This document shows positions 23,475 through 32,474 of a stretch of 32,702 nt of DNA, in pieces. The notes below the pieces were generated by a model. It did no database searches, was not told the DNA's origin, and saw nothing but the letters and a program-made list of their open reading frames with translations. Source of the DNA: DATLAN01 sp035527455 (GTDB lineage Bacteria > Planctomycetota > Planctomycetia > Pirellulales > Thermoguttaceae); contig DATLAN010000317.1 of assembly GCA_035527455.1 (NCBI GenBank), positions 1 through 32,702 on the forward strand, read 5' to 3'. Position 1 is the stretch's first letter; every line of letters starts with the position of its first letter. Made by a program: the position numbers and the translations under genes.

Positions 23475-25549
23475 CGTCGTTGTTCACCTGGCTGAGTTCC
23501 TGGTTCGTCAACACGCTTGCGTGGTGGCAGTGGGTGGTCCTGCTGGCGGTGCCGCCGGCGATCGTCGCGCTGTATTTCCTCAGACTCAAACGCCGGCCCT
23601 TGGAAGTGCCCAGCACGTACCTGTGGCACAAGTCGATCGAGGACCTGCACGTCAATTCCCTCTGGCAGCGACTGCGGCGGAACCTGCTGTTGCTGCTGCA
23701 ACTGCTGTTGCTGTTGCTCTTGATCCTGGCCCTGCTGCGGCCGAGTTGGGAAGGAAAGAAGCTCGTCGGCGACCGGTTCATCTTCCTGATCGACAACTCG
23801 GCCAGCATGCAGGCCACCGACGTGGAACCGTCGCGGTTGGAGGAAGCCAAGCGCCAAGTGAGAGACTTGATCGACGAGATGGAATCGGACGACGTGGCCA
23901 TGATCATCAGCTTCTCCGACTCGGCACAGACCGTGCAGTCGTATACGAACGACCGCGGCCGGTTGCAGCGCAGCCTGGAGGCAATCGCGCCGACGTATCG
24001 CCGAACCTCTTTGCTGGAGGCACTGAAGCTCGCCGCCGGCCTGGCCAACCCCGGCCGAAGCGCCGAGGAGGACTCCGAGTACCAGGCGGCCGAAGCGATG
24101 CCGGCGGACTTGTACATCTTCAGCGACGGGCAGTTTGGCCCGGTGACGGGCTTCTCGCTGGGGAACCTCGCGCCGGTATTCGTGCCGATCGGCGAAACCC
24201 GGGCGGCCAACGTGGGCATCCTGGCGCTGAGCGTGGGCCGCAACGAAATGAAGCCCGATCAGGTCCAGGCGCTGGCCCGAGTGAGGAACTTCGGCACCGA
24301 GCCCGCCACCGTCGAACTCGATCTGCTGCTTTCCGACGACCGGAACTCCGATCCCGAACCATTCGCGTTGTTCGATCACGGCCGGTTCGAGTTGGCTGCC
24401 GGAGAGGCGCGGGATTTGACGTTCGATCTGGGGGACGTTCTCTCGGGCGAGTTGAAACTCGCGTTGACCGTCGACGACCATCTCGATTGCGACGACGTGG
24501 CTTATGCGGTGATTACGGCGCCGCGTCGCGTAAAGCTCCTGCTGGTGACCTCCGGCAACGAGCCGCTGGAAAAGGTTCTGGCGACCGACGCCGCGATGCG
24601 AATGGCGGACGTCACCATCGAGACGCCCGATTTCCTCGAGACCGACGCCTACCGCCAGCAGGCTGCCGGCGGCCGGTACGACCTGGTGATCTACGACGGT
24701 TGCCGATGGGACGACGTGCCGCAAGCGAACCGGACGATGCCCCGGGCGAACACGTTTTTCATTGGAGGATTCCCGCCGGAAGGGGGGTGGTCGAACGCCG
24801 GTTCCGGCACCCACCAGATCCTCGCCGTCAAGACGGACCATCCGCTGCTGCAATGGATAGATCTCAGCGACGTGATTTTCGCCGAGGGTGCCGTGCTGCA
24901 ACCGCCTTCCGCAGCAAGCGTGTTGGGTGACTCGGAAGCCGGACCCGTGCTGGCGATGGCTCCCCGGGAAGGATTCGAGGACTTGGTGCTGGGATTTGCC
25001 ATCATCCAGACGGTGATCGGTCCGGACAACGAGTCCAAGAGATACGAGAATACGAACTGGCCTACTTTGCCGAGTTTTACCATATTCGCACACAACCTAC
25101 TCAGCTACTTCCAGGCACGCGACACAACCGTGCCTGAAGGTATTCGACCGGGCAGCCCCGTGACCCTGAAAGCCCCCGCACCGCTGGCCAAACTCCGTGT
25201 GCTCTTGCCGGGAGACGAAGAGCGAGAAGAATCCGAGTTGCAGGCGGATCGTTCCGGCCAATGCAACTTCTCTGAAACCATGTCACTGGGGGTGTATGAC
25301 GTCCAATATGACGTAGACGGCTCCCTTTCCGAGGCGGCAACCCGACGATTTGCGGTCAATCTGTTCGACCGGAGCGAAAGCGACATTTGCGCGAAGCCGG
25401 AGCCGTCCATCAAAATAGGCTACGTCGAGGTTGCCGGTCAGCCGGACTGGGAAACCGGTCGGCAGGAAATCTGGAAGATCCTGGTCCTGACAGGGCTGGT
25501 CGTTTTGCTCCTGGAATGGTATATCTACAATCGTCGTGTCTATGTTTAG
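23471..25549 (+). CDS. BatA-like membrane protein with VWA domain
   Basis: A 692-residue membrane-anchored protein. Two N-terminal transmembrane segments (about 18-37 and the nearly pure leucine stretch 70-89) flank FLRLKRRPLEVPSTYLWHKS, the BatA/aerotolerance N-terminal domain. A VWA domain follows with the MIDAS motif DNSAS (D108, S110, S112). The long middle part is probably outside the membrane and includes a CARDB-like segment and a region resembling a glutamine amidotransferase-type fold. One more transmembrane segment lies near the C-terminus (ILVLTGLVVLLLEWYIY). The start TTG 23471 overlaps the DUF58 stop; I chose it for coupling and because no ATG lies before the first membrane segment. 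It works with DUF58 and a MoxR ATPase in known families; target unknown. Confidence 0.82.
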   Translation: MTSLFTWLSSWFVNTLAWWQWVVLLAVPPAIVALYFLRLKRRPLEVPSTYLWHKSIEDLHVNSLWQRLRRNLLLLLQLLLLLLLILALLRPSWEGKKLVGDRFIFLIDNSASMQATDVEPSRLEEAKRQVRDLIDEMESDDVAMIISFSDSAQTVQSYTNDRGRLQRSLEAIAPTYRRTSLLEALKLAAGLANPGRSAEEDSEYQAAEAMPADLYIFSDGQFGPVTGFSLGNLAPVFVPIGETRAANVGILALSVGRNEMKPDQVQALARVRNFGTEPATVELDLLLSDDRNSDPEPFALFDHGRFELAAGEARDLTFDLGDVLSGELKLALTVDDHLDCDDVAYAVITAPRRVKLLLVTSGNEPLEKVLATDAAMRMADVTIETPDFLETDAYRQQAAGGRYDLVIYDGCRWDDVPQANRTMPRANTFFIGGFPPEGGWSNAGSGTHQILAVKTDHPLLQWIDLSDVIFAEGAVLQPPSAASVLGDSEAGPVLAMAPREGFEDLVLGFAIIQTVIGPDNESKRYENTNWPTLPSFTIFAHNLLSYFQARDTTVPEGIRPGSPVTLKAPAPLAKLRVLLPGDEEREESELQADRSGQCNFSETMSLGVYDVQYDVDGSLSEAATRRFAVNLFDRSESDICAKPEPSIKIGYVEVAGQPDWETGRQEIWKILVLTGLVVLLLEWYIYNRRVYV

Positions 25550-25609
25550 GCCGCCGTGTGACCCTGCAACACCTCCGCCCGACGAGGCCCGTTGAAACGG
25601 AAGTCTGCG

Positions 25610-26362
25610 ATGTTGCTGAAAACCCCCAAACGCCGGCGGCTGCGCGGCGAACAGGATTCGGCCGATCCGAAGCGGCGCCGCCGCAAGATGTTCAACCTCC
25701 TGTTGGAGCACCGGCTGATCCGTCGCGTCAGTTTCGAGGAGTATCGCAACAAGGTCCGCCACGTCTACGACGGGCCGAAGGGCGCGCTGCTGGCCACTTG
25801 CAGCATGCTTTCAGGCCATACGGCTCTGGGAAACCGGCTGTTTCGCACGCGGAAGTTCGACCTGCGAGGTTCCCGGCGGATCCTCGACGTCGGCAGCGGT
25901 GCCGGGCAAATCGCCAAACACGTCTTGAAATACGCGGATCCCGAGGCCGAGCTGACCTGTTTCGACCTTTCTTGCGAGATGGTTCGCCGGGCACGGAATC
26001 GCGTGAAGAGCGACCGGCCTCGCTACGTCGTGGCCGATCTGTCCCAGTTGCCCTTCGCCGACGCGTCGTTCGATTGCCTTACCTGCGGCTACGTGCTGGA
26101 GCATTTGCCCGACGCCCAGATCGGTCTGAACGAACTCAGCCGCGTGATGATGCCCGGCGCGAAGATGTTGCTGCTGACGACCGAGGACAATTTCTCCGGC
26201 GCCTGGACGAGCCGTATGTGGTGTTGCCGCACGTACAACCGCCGTGAATTGGCCCGAATCTGCGAAGCGGCCGGCCTGCGCTGGGTCAAGGAACTCTGGT
26301 TCACCCGCATGCACCGGGTGTTCCGCGCCGGAGGGATTTGCGTGGAGCTGGCGAAGGACTGA
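25610..26362 (+). CDS. Class I SAM-dependent methyltransferase
   Basis: A 250-residue methyltransferase of the Methyltransf_11 type. SAM motif I is ILDVGSGAGQIAKHVLKYA, then the acidic LTCFDLSCEM, YVVADLSQLPFADASFDCL and YVLEHLPD. The N-terminus is very basic (KTPKRRRLRG, KRRRRKMF), which could help bind nucleic acid or membranes. The substrate is not clear. Start ATG 25610; an in-frame TTG at 25592 with GAGG upstream is the alternative. It follows the VWA gene by 60 bases on the same strand and may share its transcript. It ends before a hairpin and tandem repeat region, convergent with the DUF11 lipoprotein gene. Confidence 0.82.
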   Translation: MLLKTPKRRRLRGEQDSADPKRRRRKMFNLLLEHRLIRRVSFEEYRNKVRHVYDGPKGALLATCSMLSGHTALGNRLFRTRKFDLRGSRRILDVGSGAGQIAKHVLKYADPEAELTCFDLSCEMVRRARNRVKSDRPRYVVADLSQLPFADASFDCLTCGYVLEHLPDAQIGLNELSRVMMPGAKMLLLTTEDNFSGAWTSRMWCCRTYNRRELARICEAAGLRWVKELWFTRMHRVFRAGGICVELAKD

Positions 26363-26416
26363 GCACTCTACTGCTCTGTGAGGCCGTATTCTTGAGGTAG
26401 CTGGATTCGCAAGAAT

Positions 26417-26450
26417 TCAGTCGTATGCGACGATCAGTCGTATGCGACGA
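26417..26450. repeat. Perfect 17-bp tandem duplication
   Basis: TCAGTCGTATGCGACGA occurs twice head to tail (26417-26433, 26434-26450). Each copy holds a small dyad (TCG-TATG-CGA). It lies in the 140-base gap between two convergent genes. Confidence 0.8.
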
Positions 26451-26452
26451 AG

Positions 26453-26474
26453 GCTGAACTATTGCTAGTTCAGC
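26453..26474. terminator. Perfect 8-bp hairpin between convergent genes
   Basis: GCTGAACT (26453-26460), loop ATTGCT, AGTTCAGC (26467-26474). It lies between the ends of the methyltransferase and the DUF11 gene and could stop transcription from both sides. There is no T-run on either strand, so the terminator call is tentative. Confidence 0.4.
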
Positions 26475-26502
26475 TACTCAAAACTCAAACGTTGACACAG
26501 CA

Positions 26503-28923
26503 CTACTGTAACACCTCAGTTGTGGCTTCGGCGCTGAGCGGCTGAATCAGCTTGGGACTGGTTAGCTCCGCGCGAACGGTCAGTTGGCCGGGCTGGAACG
26601 TCTGGACGACGACTCGATACTCGCGTGTTTCGCCCGGGAGGATTTCGGCCACGGGATCGAAGCGAACCGCTTGTCCGGCGATCGTGCGTCCGCCGGGTCC
26701 GGTCGTGCCCAGGGGGTCGGGGACCATCCCGAGCGGAAGGGTCGCCGTGACCGACACGTTCTGTTCGGTCGCGGTGCCGTTGTTCGTCACGACGATCTTG
26801 TACGTCAGCCTGGCCCCTTGACGCACGGGATCGGCCAGATCGACCACGTCGATGGTCAACCCGCTTTGCAGAGCGACGATGTCGAGAAACGCTCTTGCCT
26901 CGGCCTGGGCGCCTTCCTTGGTGGTGACCACGACGAGGTTCGACGTTCGCGTGGCCGGCTTTACGCACTGGCAGACGACTTTCAAGGTCTTCGTCTCGCC
27001 GGGCAACAGGCTGTCGATCGTGTAAACGAGATTCTCGCCTTCGAACCGGAATCCGTCGCTGCCGAATTGGGGATCGAGGCTTGCGGGATACGTATCGACC
27101 ACCATCACTTCGGTCAACGTTTGGGTGCCGCTGTTGGTCACGTCGATCGTGAAGTCAGCCCGCTCTCCCACGGCGGCTTGCAGCGGCCCGCTCTTCTTGA
27201 TCGACACGGCCGGCAGCCCGGCGCCTTCCGGCGGAGGCTGCACCGGCTGGCCGTTGGCTTCCGGGATGATGACCCCGGGGCCTCTCTCCACCACCGTGAC
27301 ACATCCTCTCGCCGTACCGCGAGAACCGTCGTCGGCGGTCACTTCGACCGTGTGACATAGCTCTCCGGCCCGAGTTGCACGAAACGTCACGTCGTCGAGC
27401 CGTTGCGACTCGCCGGGGGCCAGGTCGTCGAGATCCGCTTCGATGGAATCGGCCGACTGGGGATGTTCCAGACCGGGATCGAAATTGTCCCTGATCACCA
27501 GCCCGGTCAGCGTGTTCTGGCCCTGATTGGTAACAAGGATCCGGAACGTCACGTCGTCGCCTACGGTGGCTTGCGAAGGCCCCGTTATGGTGACGTCGAG
27601 TCCCGGAGCCGTCACCGTAGTCGTTGCACAGTCGCTGGCCGACAATGGTCCGTCCGCCAGGGCGTTGCCGTTTCCGGTGGCCTCCGCACAGTGGGTCACG
27701 CTGCCTTGCCGGGCGGCCCGACAGTTGAGATCGATCACCCGGCTCTCGCCGGCGCCGAGTTGACCCAAGTTCCACTGCAGGGTCCGGCCGGTAATTTCGG
27801 CGGTCGGATCGCTGTCGAGGAATTCGAGACTCTCGGGCAGCTCGTCGGTGACCACCACGTTCTCGGCCGGTTGGTCGCCCGGGTTGGAGACCTCGATCTT
27901 GTAGCTCAGCGTCGCACCGACCTCGGCCGTCTCCTGGGCCGTCATTCGCACGGCCAAATCGGCCGTGGTCCAGGTTGTCAGCGTGCTGCCGCCGCCGACC
28001 GACAAGCGCCTGCTGTGTGGGCCGCCCAACGACGCCGGACGGATCACTTGAATGCAAATATTGTTAGTGCCCGGCCCGGGCGTCGTTTGGAAGATCTCCA
28101 CGCCGGCCCGGCCCGCGTCGTCGGTGACGACTTCGACCGATTGGGCTCCGTCCGGCGCGAAGCCGGCCGGCGGACCGCCGACGATCTCGTAGCGCACCAG
28201 CCAGCCGGCCGCGGGGCTTTGGTCGGTATAACGGGTAACCGTGCTGGTCAACACGTGGGTCGTGCCCGCCGGGTTGATCGCCGGCGGGGGAAAACACCAT
28301 TGGGCGTCGACCCAATGGATCGTGGCCGCCCTCAAACGACAATCCCAAGCGTACACGCCGGGGGCGAGCACGGTGACGTGGCTGGTTCCCTCGACCGGCG
28401 AGGTGAGCGTGATCCACCCCTGGCCGGGCAACACGCAGATGTCGTCCTCGGCCGTGTCGGTTCCCCGCGTCAGGCGGACTTGCTCGCGCGAAGTGCTACC
28501 AATGGCATAGGAGTTATCGACTTTCCTCGGTCGGTTGAAATCGCCGTACAGCAGATCGACGGTCCGGTTCTTGCCCACCGCCACGAAGTGCCCCACGCCG
28601 CCGGGATCGAGCGACCATTCCAGGCGCCGGTTGGGACGGAGGCAATTGTCCGGCCCTCGAACACCGGCCAGCAGGACCACTTCGCTGCCCAGCGGGGCCA
28701 CGGTCGCAGGCGGCAGGAGCGTGACGGCCGTGTCGTCACCGGGGGATCGCGGACCGGGCTCGCACCGGTACTGCGGATCCAGCACAATGGGTGGTTCCAC
28801 GAAGATCCGCTCGCCTGTCGGATCGATCCTCGGCGTCCTCAGATAGATGCACCCCGAGGCCGTCATCGCAGAAAGCAGGCTCGCGACAACGGTGAGCCGA
28901 CTTCTCGTCCTTGAAATGATCAT
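26503..28923 (-). CDS. DUF11-repeat putative lipoprotein
   Basis: An 806-residue exported protein. The signal ends in SLLSAMTASGC, with a likely lipidated Cys25. The first third is beta-rich with no recognised domain (GSEVVLLAGVRGP, DDICVLPGQGWITLTSPVEG). The rest holds four DUF11-type beta-sandwich repeats, each marked by a motif like VGATLSYKIEVSNPGDQPA, VGDDVTFRILVTNQGQNT, VGERADFTIDVTNSGTQT and QGARLTYKIVVTNNGTAT. A proline-rich linker (EANGQPVQPPPEGAGLP) separates repeats two and three. Such proteins are common on planctomycete cells and are thought to be structural. I chose ATG 28923 because it sits next to the signal peptide and has GAGGAT upstream; the frame is open back to 29025. Confidence 0.78.
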   Translation of the reverse strand: MIISRTRSRLTVVASLLSAMTASGCIYLRTPRIDPTGERIFVEPPIVLDPQYRCEPGPRSPGDDTAVTLLPPATVAPLGSEVVLLAGVRGPDNCLRPNRRLEWSLDPGGVGHFVAVGKNRTVDLLYGDFNRPRKVDNSYAIGSTSREQVRLTRGTDTAEDDICVLPGQGWITLTSPVEGTSHVTVLAPGVYAWDCRLRAATIHWVDAQWCFPPPAINPAGTTHVLTSTVTRYTDQSPAAGWLVRYEIVGGPPAGFAPDGAQSVEVVTDDAGRAGVEIFQTTPGPGTNNICIQVIRPASLGGPHSRRLSVGGGSTLTTWTTADLAVRMTAQETAEVGATLSYKIEVSNPGDQPAENVVVTDELPESLEFLDSDPTAEITGRTLQWNLGQLGAGESRVIDLNCRAARQGSVTHCAEATGNGNALADGPLSASDCATTTVTAPGLDVTITGPSQATVGDDVTFRILVTNQGQNTLTGLVIRDNFDPGLEHPQSADSIEADLDDLAPGESQRLDDVTFRATRAGELCHTVEVTADDGSRGTARGCVTVVERGPGVIIPEANGQPVQPPPEGAGLPAVSIKKSGPLQAAVGERADFTIDVTNSGTQTLTEVMVVDTYPASLDPQFGSDGFRFEGENLVYTIDSLLPGETKTLKVVCQCVKPATRTSNLVVVTTKEGAQAEARAFLDIVALQSGLTIDVVDLADPVRQGARLTYKIVVTNNGTATEQNVSVTATLPLGMVPDPLGTTGPGGRTIAGQAVRFDPVAEILPGETREYRVVVQTFQPGQLTVRAELTSPKLIQPLSAEATTEVLQ

Positions 28924-29451
28924 GGCCCAATCCTCGGCCCAAGAGACTCCTTGTGCTGGGACGCGCACACTACCCCAATATGGAAAACATAGCATGCCCC
29001 ATGGCATCGTGTCGTATTTTTTCAACGAAAAGCGTTGCCAAATGACAACGCGCCCCTACGATCCGCAGAACTCACAAAGCCGCGACCGGTGGTCGCGCCC
29101 GCGGATCCGTCCCCCGATGCCAACGTACCGATGGAGCGCGAAGACCGGCGTGCTCCTCATGTGGCGCGACCACCGGTCGCGGCTTTGTGCCCCCTGAAAG
29201 TGCTGGACTTGATTGGGAAACAGTCACTGATTCTGTGGCACAATCCCTGGAATCCGTGGCGTCCACTACATTCGGCGTGGTTTACCACAGTTTTCGGGTG
29301 AGAATGCCGATACGGTCACAGATCGTCGATCGATCATTGGGCAGACCTCGCACCGAAGCGGCTTTTCCCGTGCGAGGGAATTCACTCTAAGTGACGTTCG
29401 CAAAAGCACTTGCGACGTCGGTCCCTCCTTTTCCTCTCGATCCGAAGGTAG
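28924..29451. other. Divergent intergenic region with a MITE-like repeat
   Basis: About 530 bases between the DUF11 gene (minus) and the small Hpt-like gene (plus). It holds the 117-base inverted-repeat element listed separately. To its left (28975-29040) is a short AT-rich part with a small dyad (ATGCC-CCAT-GGCAT), which may carry the DUF11 promoter. From 29190 to 29451 I see no gene, repeat or clear promoter. Confidence 0.55.
29073..29189. repeat. 117-bp element with perfect 27-bp terminal inverted repeats
   Basis: Arms 29073-29099 and 29163-29189 are exact complements, beginning with CACAAAGCCGCGACC. The 63-base middle shows no gene. The arms share the CGCGACCGGTGGTCGCG core and the AAAGCC end with the element at 21237-21361, while the spacers differ. 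It resembles a MITE or a paired REP element (BIME). Confidence 0.85.
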
Positions 29452-29862
29452 ATGCAAGACGTGAAAACCGAACTCGACCGCCCGAATCCCCGAGTCCTTT
29501 ATGCTTCGCAAACACGACAGCGCATGGTCCGCTCTATTGCCGTTCTCTTGGAAATCCGCCCGGACGACACGGAGGACCTCTGCGAACTCTTGGAGCTGGT
29601 ACGCCAACAGGAGGCCGCCAGCCACCGAGCCGGCTTCGACCACGTGGCACGGCTCTGCCGGAGCATGGGCGATTGCCTGGAAGGGGTCCGCCGCGGGGAC
29701 CAGCCGGGGACGGTCGCGGTCCTCGACACGCTGCTGGACGTCTGCCGCGCGGTCGAAAACCACGCCCATGCCATCGCCGCGACCGTTGCCATGCCGTGCT
29801 ACGGAAGCTCGTCCGGCCGATCGTCGGGCCGCGGGGGCGCGGAGACGCCTTGGCCGCTATAG
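29452..29862 (+). CDS. Small helical protein, possibly Hpt-like
   Basis: A 136-residue soluble, helix-rich protein. Residues about 30-105 (LLEIRPDDTEDLCELLELVRQQ, HRAGFDHVARLCRSMGD, GTVAVLDTLLDVCRAVENHAHA) have the repeated-helix look of a histidine phosphotransfer domain. A candidate phospho-histidine lies in HRAGFDH, but I cannot confirm it. If correct it would pass phosphate between kinases and regulators; none lies nearby. ATG 29452 has AAGG a few bases upstream. The last 64 bases overlap the end of the convergent cupin gene, and the C-terminal tail (SSSGRSSGRGG) is low-complexity. Confidence 0.5.
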   Translation: MQDVKTELDRPNPRVLYASQTRQRMVRSIAVLLEIRPDDTEDLCELLELVRQQEAASHRAGFDHVARLCRSMGDCLEGVRRGDQPGTVAVLDTLLDVCRAVENHAHAIAATVAMPCYGSSSGRSSGRGGAETPWPL

Positions 29863-30299
29863 CGGAAGACCAGGAAAATCAGCGGCGTGTCGCCCGTGTT
29901 GGTCACGCCGTGATAGACCCACGGCTTGACGTAGAGGACGTCGCCCCGCCGGGCCGGCGACTCCTTGCCGTCGAGCGACCAGGTTCCGCCGCCTTCGACC
30001 ACGGCCAGATACTCTTCTTCGGCGTGCCGATGGGCTGCATGCACGCTCTTGCCCGGCTGGACCACGGCGGCGGCCACCAGCACGTTCTTCGTGGCCCCCG
30101 TCTGGCCGGTGAAGTAGAACCGCATCTCACCCCAATCGGACAGTTTCGCTCTCGCATCGTTCCATCCGACCACCTGCGACTTCAACTCATCCGTCGGCGC
30201 GTCGGCCGCACGGACCGGGATCTCGACCGCCGCGAAAACGGCGAGAACGATGACGGATAGGCACCATGGCAGCACAACTCTTAGGATACTCGTGGACAT
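29799..30299 (-). CDS. Exported single-domain cupin protein
   Basis: A 166-residue protein with an N-terminal signal peptide (VVLPWCLSVIVLAVFAAV, likely cut after VRAA). One cupin domain follows: HAAHRHAEEEYLAVVEGGGTW gives the HxH...E metal ligands, and YVKPWVYHGVTNTGD gives the second-motif His. It should be a metal-binding, secreted or periplasmic enzyme or sensor; substrate unknown. The C-terminus (PPRPDDRPDELP) is proline-rich. I chose ATG 30299 because GGAGG lies upstream; the longer frame to 30341 would put extra residues before the signal. It is 69 bases after the DUF3604 gene and probably follows it in one transcript. Confidence 0.8.
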   Translation of the reverse strand: MSTSILRVVLPWCLSVIVLAVFAAVEIPVRAADAPTDELKSQVVGWNDARAKLSDWGEMRFYFTGQTGATKNVLVAAAVVQPGKSVHAAHRHAEEEYLAVVEGGGTWSLDGKESPARRGDVLYVKPWVYHGVTNTGDTPLIFLVFRYSGQGVSAPPRPDDRPDELP

Positions 30300-30368
30300 G
30301 TTGACCTCCGGTTTCGAGTAAGTTGACAACGTGTATTGCATCGATCCGTAATGGACGCGGTTCGTCCC

Positions 30369-32453
30369 TTACGTCACGTCCACCCAGATCGGACTCGACC
30401 AGGCCATCTGGCGGTCGGTCTGCGTGACGCGAACGTAAGTCCAAGAACTCTCGTGGAACGGAAGTTCTCCGCACACGCGCACGAAGCACTTGCCGTCGTG
30501 GGTCCGGACGGTTCCTTCGCGACTGGTTCGAATCAGTTCGATCTTCGCGATCCGATCGGTTCCGGAGACGGTGATGTCGTACGGAATGGCGGTGCCGCGC
30601 GTGACCTTCAGTTCGCTACCCATCAGCCGCCCGTCGAGGCGGAAGTCGAGGTAGATTCTCGCTCCGGTCGTGGCATAGCAGCGTCGCTCGTACATGGCGT
30701 CGAAGACGGCCTCGCGACTCAACTCGGGAACCAACACGGCGGCCAAGCCGCCTTGGTAGGGGATATTCGTGAACCGCGACGGCCTCGCCGACAGACCGGG
30801 CGCTCCGTGGTGATTGTCGCTGGCGGCAATGAAGCCCACGCGAGGCCCCTTGTCGAGGATCTCGCGGGCGGAGATACCGCTCTCCCGCTTGCTCGCCGTC
30901 GTGGCGCCGTCGTTGATCGGCGTGCCCCGGACTTCACTGCTGCAGTGCATCGAATACATCTCGATGATCCGTTCGTACTCCGGATTGCCGAGATGCGGCC
31001 GGCAGCCCCAGATGAGGTGATGATGGGGGACGACAAGGGCTTTGTGTCCCTCCAAATAGGCATACAACTCATCGAGAGTCTTGCCGCGAAACAACCCGGG
31101 GCAAACGTCACGGAAGTAGACGTTGCGGTGTCCCGGATATTCTTGAATCCAGTTCTGCTCGAATCCCTGGATCGTGACGAAACGGCCCGGCTCGTTGAAG
31201 GCCTCGCACGCTTTCTGAATTTGGGCGTACGTCTCGTCCGCCATCTGCATCCGAAACGGGCCCTCCAGGCGGCTGGCCTCCGCATGGTTGTGGTCGGCGA
31301 TGGCGGCGAAGTCGATCAGGGCGACGTCCCGGGAATGCTCGAAGAACTCCGTCGGCGTGTTCAGGCCGTCGCTGAGCATCGTCTTGGCGTGGATGTCGCC
31401 GAAGTAGACCTTCAGCGTATCGCCCCCGGCGTCCAGCACCGTGGCGGCCGTTTCGCCTCGAAGCATATCCTTGCGGTTCGAGACGATGATCGAAAAATGG
31501 TCCACTCCCTCGGGCACCTGGACCTGGAGCTTGACGGGGCCTCCGTTCTCGGGAGAAACCACGGCCGATGCGATCGGCGTAAACGGATCGTCCGCGGCGG
31601 CGGCAAAGACTTCTCCTTCCGGCGGCGGCCAGGCCGGATTGTCGCAGTAGTCGACGGCCGCCGCTCGGATCTCGATCGTCTCTCCCGGCCTGGCCACCGC
31701 GGGTGCCGCTACGTGAAACCGGGCGGGCGGCGCAGAGCGAATGACCGGCTTGTTCGTCTTGGCGGCCCGTACGAACGCATATTCGCCGTTGCCGGCCGTG
31801 TCGACGGCCGTTCGCATCGAGTTGCGCCAGTTGCCGAACCAGTTCTGGGGAAACCGCTGGATGGAGGCTCGGCCGTAGTCGACGCGGATCCAGCCGTCGG
31901 CCGGCTCGGGCTTCTCGACAACGGTTACGACAACCCACCAGGTCATGTTCCCGTTGTGCGTTAGCTGCACGCGACACGGCCCGCCGCCGGACCGGCTGAT
32001 CGAGACGAAACCGGCAGCGGCGGGCGAGTCCGTCCGGGGCTGGGTCCATGTGCGGGGAATACTGAACGCCACCACTGCCCCAGTCGGCAGTTCCTGCTCT
32101 TCGGGAAAGTAGGTCCACGTGAAATCGTAGCAGCAGCCCGCCACCAAGGGATGCGCCGGTGCAAGTTCCGTCCGTCCGGCAGCGAAGCGATATTCGCCGA
32201 CGCCTCGGGCCAGCGGGGCCAGACAACGCCCGAACAGCGGCTCGTCCGCCAAGGGGCGTTCTCCTTCCAGCGGATCGAGGAAGAACGATCGCTGCCCGTC
32301 CTGCCTTTCCCGCCAGTGGATCTCCGGGGCCGGAGTGGTCGGCGTCGACCGAAGTCTCTCCCCGGCGGCTGCGCTGCCTGTCGCAGACAACCCCGCTGCA
32401 CTTGCCCCCATGGTCTTCAGGAACGTGCGTCGGTTGGGACCGGGTCGGGTCAT
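30369..32453 (-). CDS. Tat-exported DUF3604 / PHP-like metal-dependent hydrolase
   Basis: A 694-residue protein. The N-terminus has a twin-arginine signal (RRTFLKTMGASAAG), so it is exported folded, as expected for a protein with bound metals. The catalytic part (about 345-600) resembles the PHP fold of DUF3604: VYFGDIHAKTMLSDG, AIADHNHAEA, VVPHHHLIWG and AASDNHHGAPG, giving several His/Asp metal ligands. The N-terminal 300 residues are beta-rich and may bind substrate. Start ATG 32453 has no strong ribosome site. The gene upstream ends 21 bases earlier, and the cupin follows. DUF3604 proteins are often found near polysaccharide or sulfated-sugar genes, but the reaction is not established. 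Confidence 0.82.
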   Translation of the reverse strand: MTRPGPNRRTFLKTMGASAAGLSATGSAAAGERLRSTPTTPAPEIHWRERQDGQRSFFLDPLEGERPLADEPLFGRCLAPLARGVGEYRFAAGRTELAPAHPLVAGCCYDFTWTYFPEEQELPTGAVVAFSIPRTWTQPRTDSPAAAGFVSISRSGGGPCRVQLTHNGNMTWWVVVTVVEKPEPADGWIRVDYGRASIQRFPQNWFGNWRNSMRTAVDTAGNGEYAFVRAAKTNKPVIRSAPPARFHVAAPAVARPGETIEIRAAAVDYCDNPAWPPPEGEVFAAAADDPFTPIASAVVSPENGGPVKLQVQVPEGVDHFSIIVSNRKDMLRGETAATVLDAGGDTLKVYFGDIHAKTMLSDGLNTPTEFFEHSRDVALIDFAAIADHNHAEASRLEGPFRMQMADETYAQIQKACEAFNEPGRFVTIQGFEQNWIQEYPGHRNVYFRDVCPGLFRGKTLDELYAYLEGHKALVVPHHHLIWGCRPHLGNPEYERIIEMYSMHCSSEVRGTPINDGATTASKRESGISAREILDKGPRVGFIAASDNHHGAPGLSARPSRFTNIPYQGGLAAVLVPELSREAVFDAMYERRCYATTGARIYLDFRLDGRLMGSELKVTRGTAIPYDITVSGTDRIAKIELIRTSREGTVRTHDGKCFVRVCGELPFHESSWTYVRVTQTDRQMAWSSPIWVDVT

Positions 32454-32474
32454 GATCGTGAGGTTCTCGTTCTA

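Noticed and set aside
29073..29189. Insertion sequence
   Set aside because: Only 117 bases long with no transposase; called a repeat element instead.
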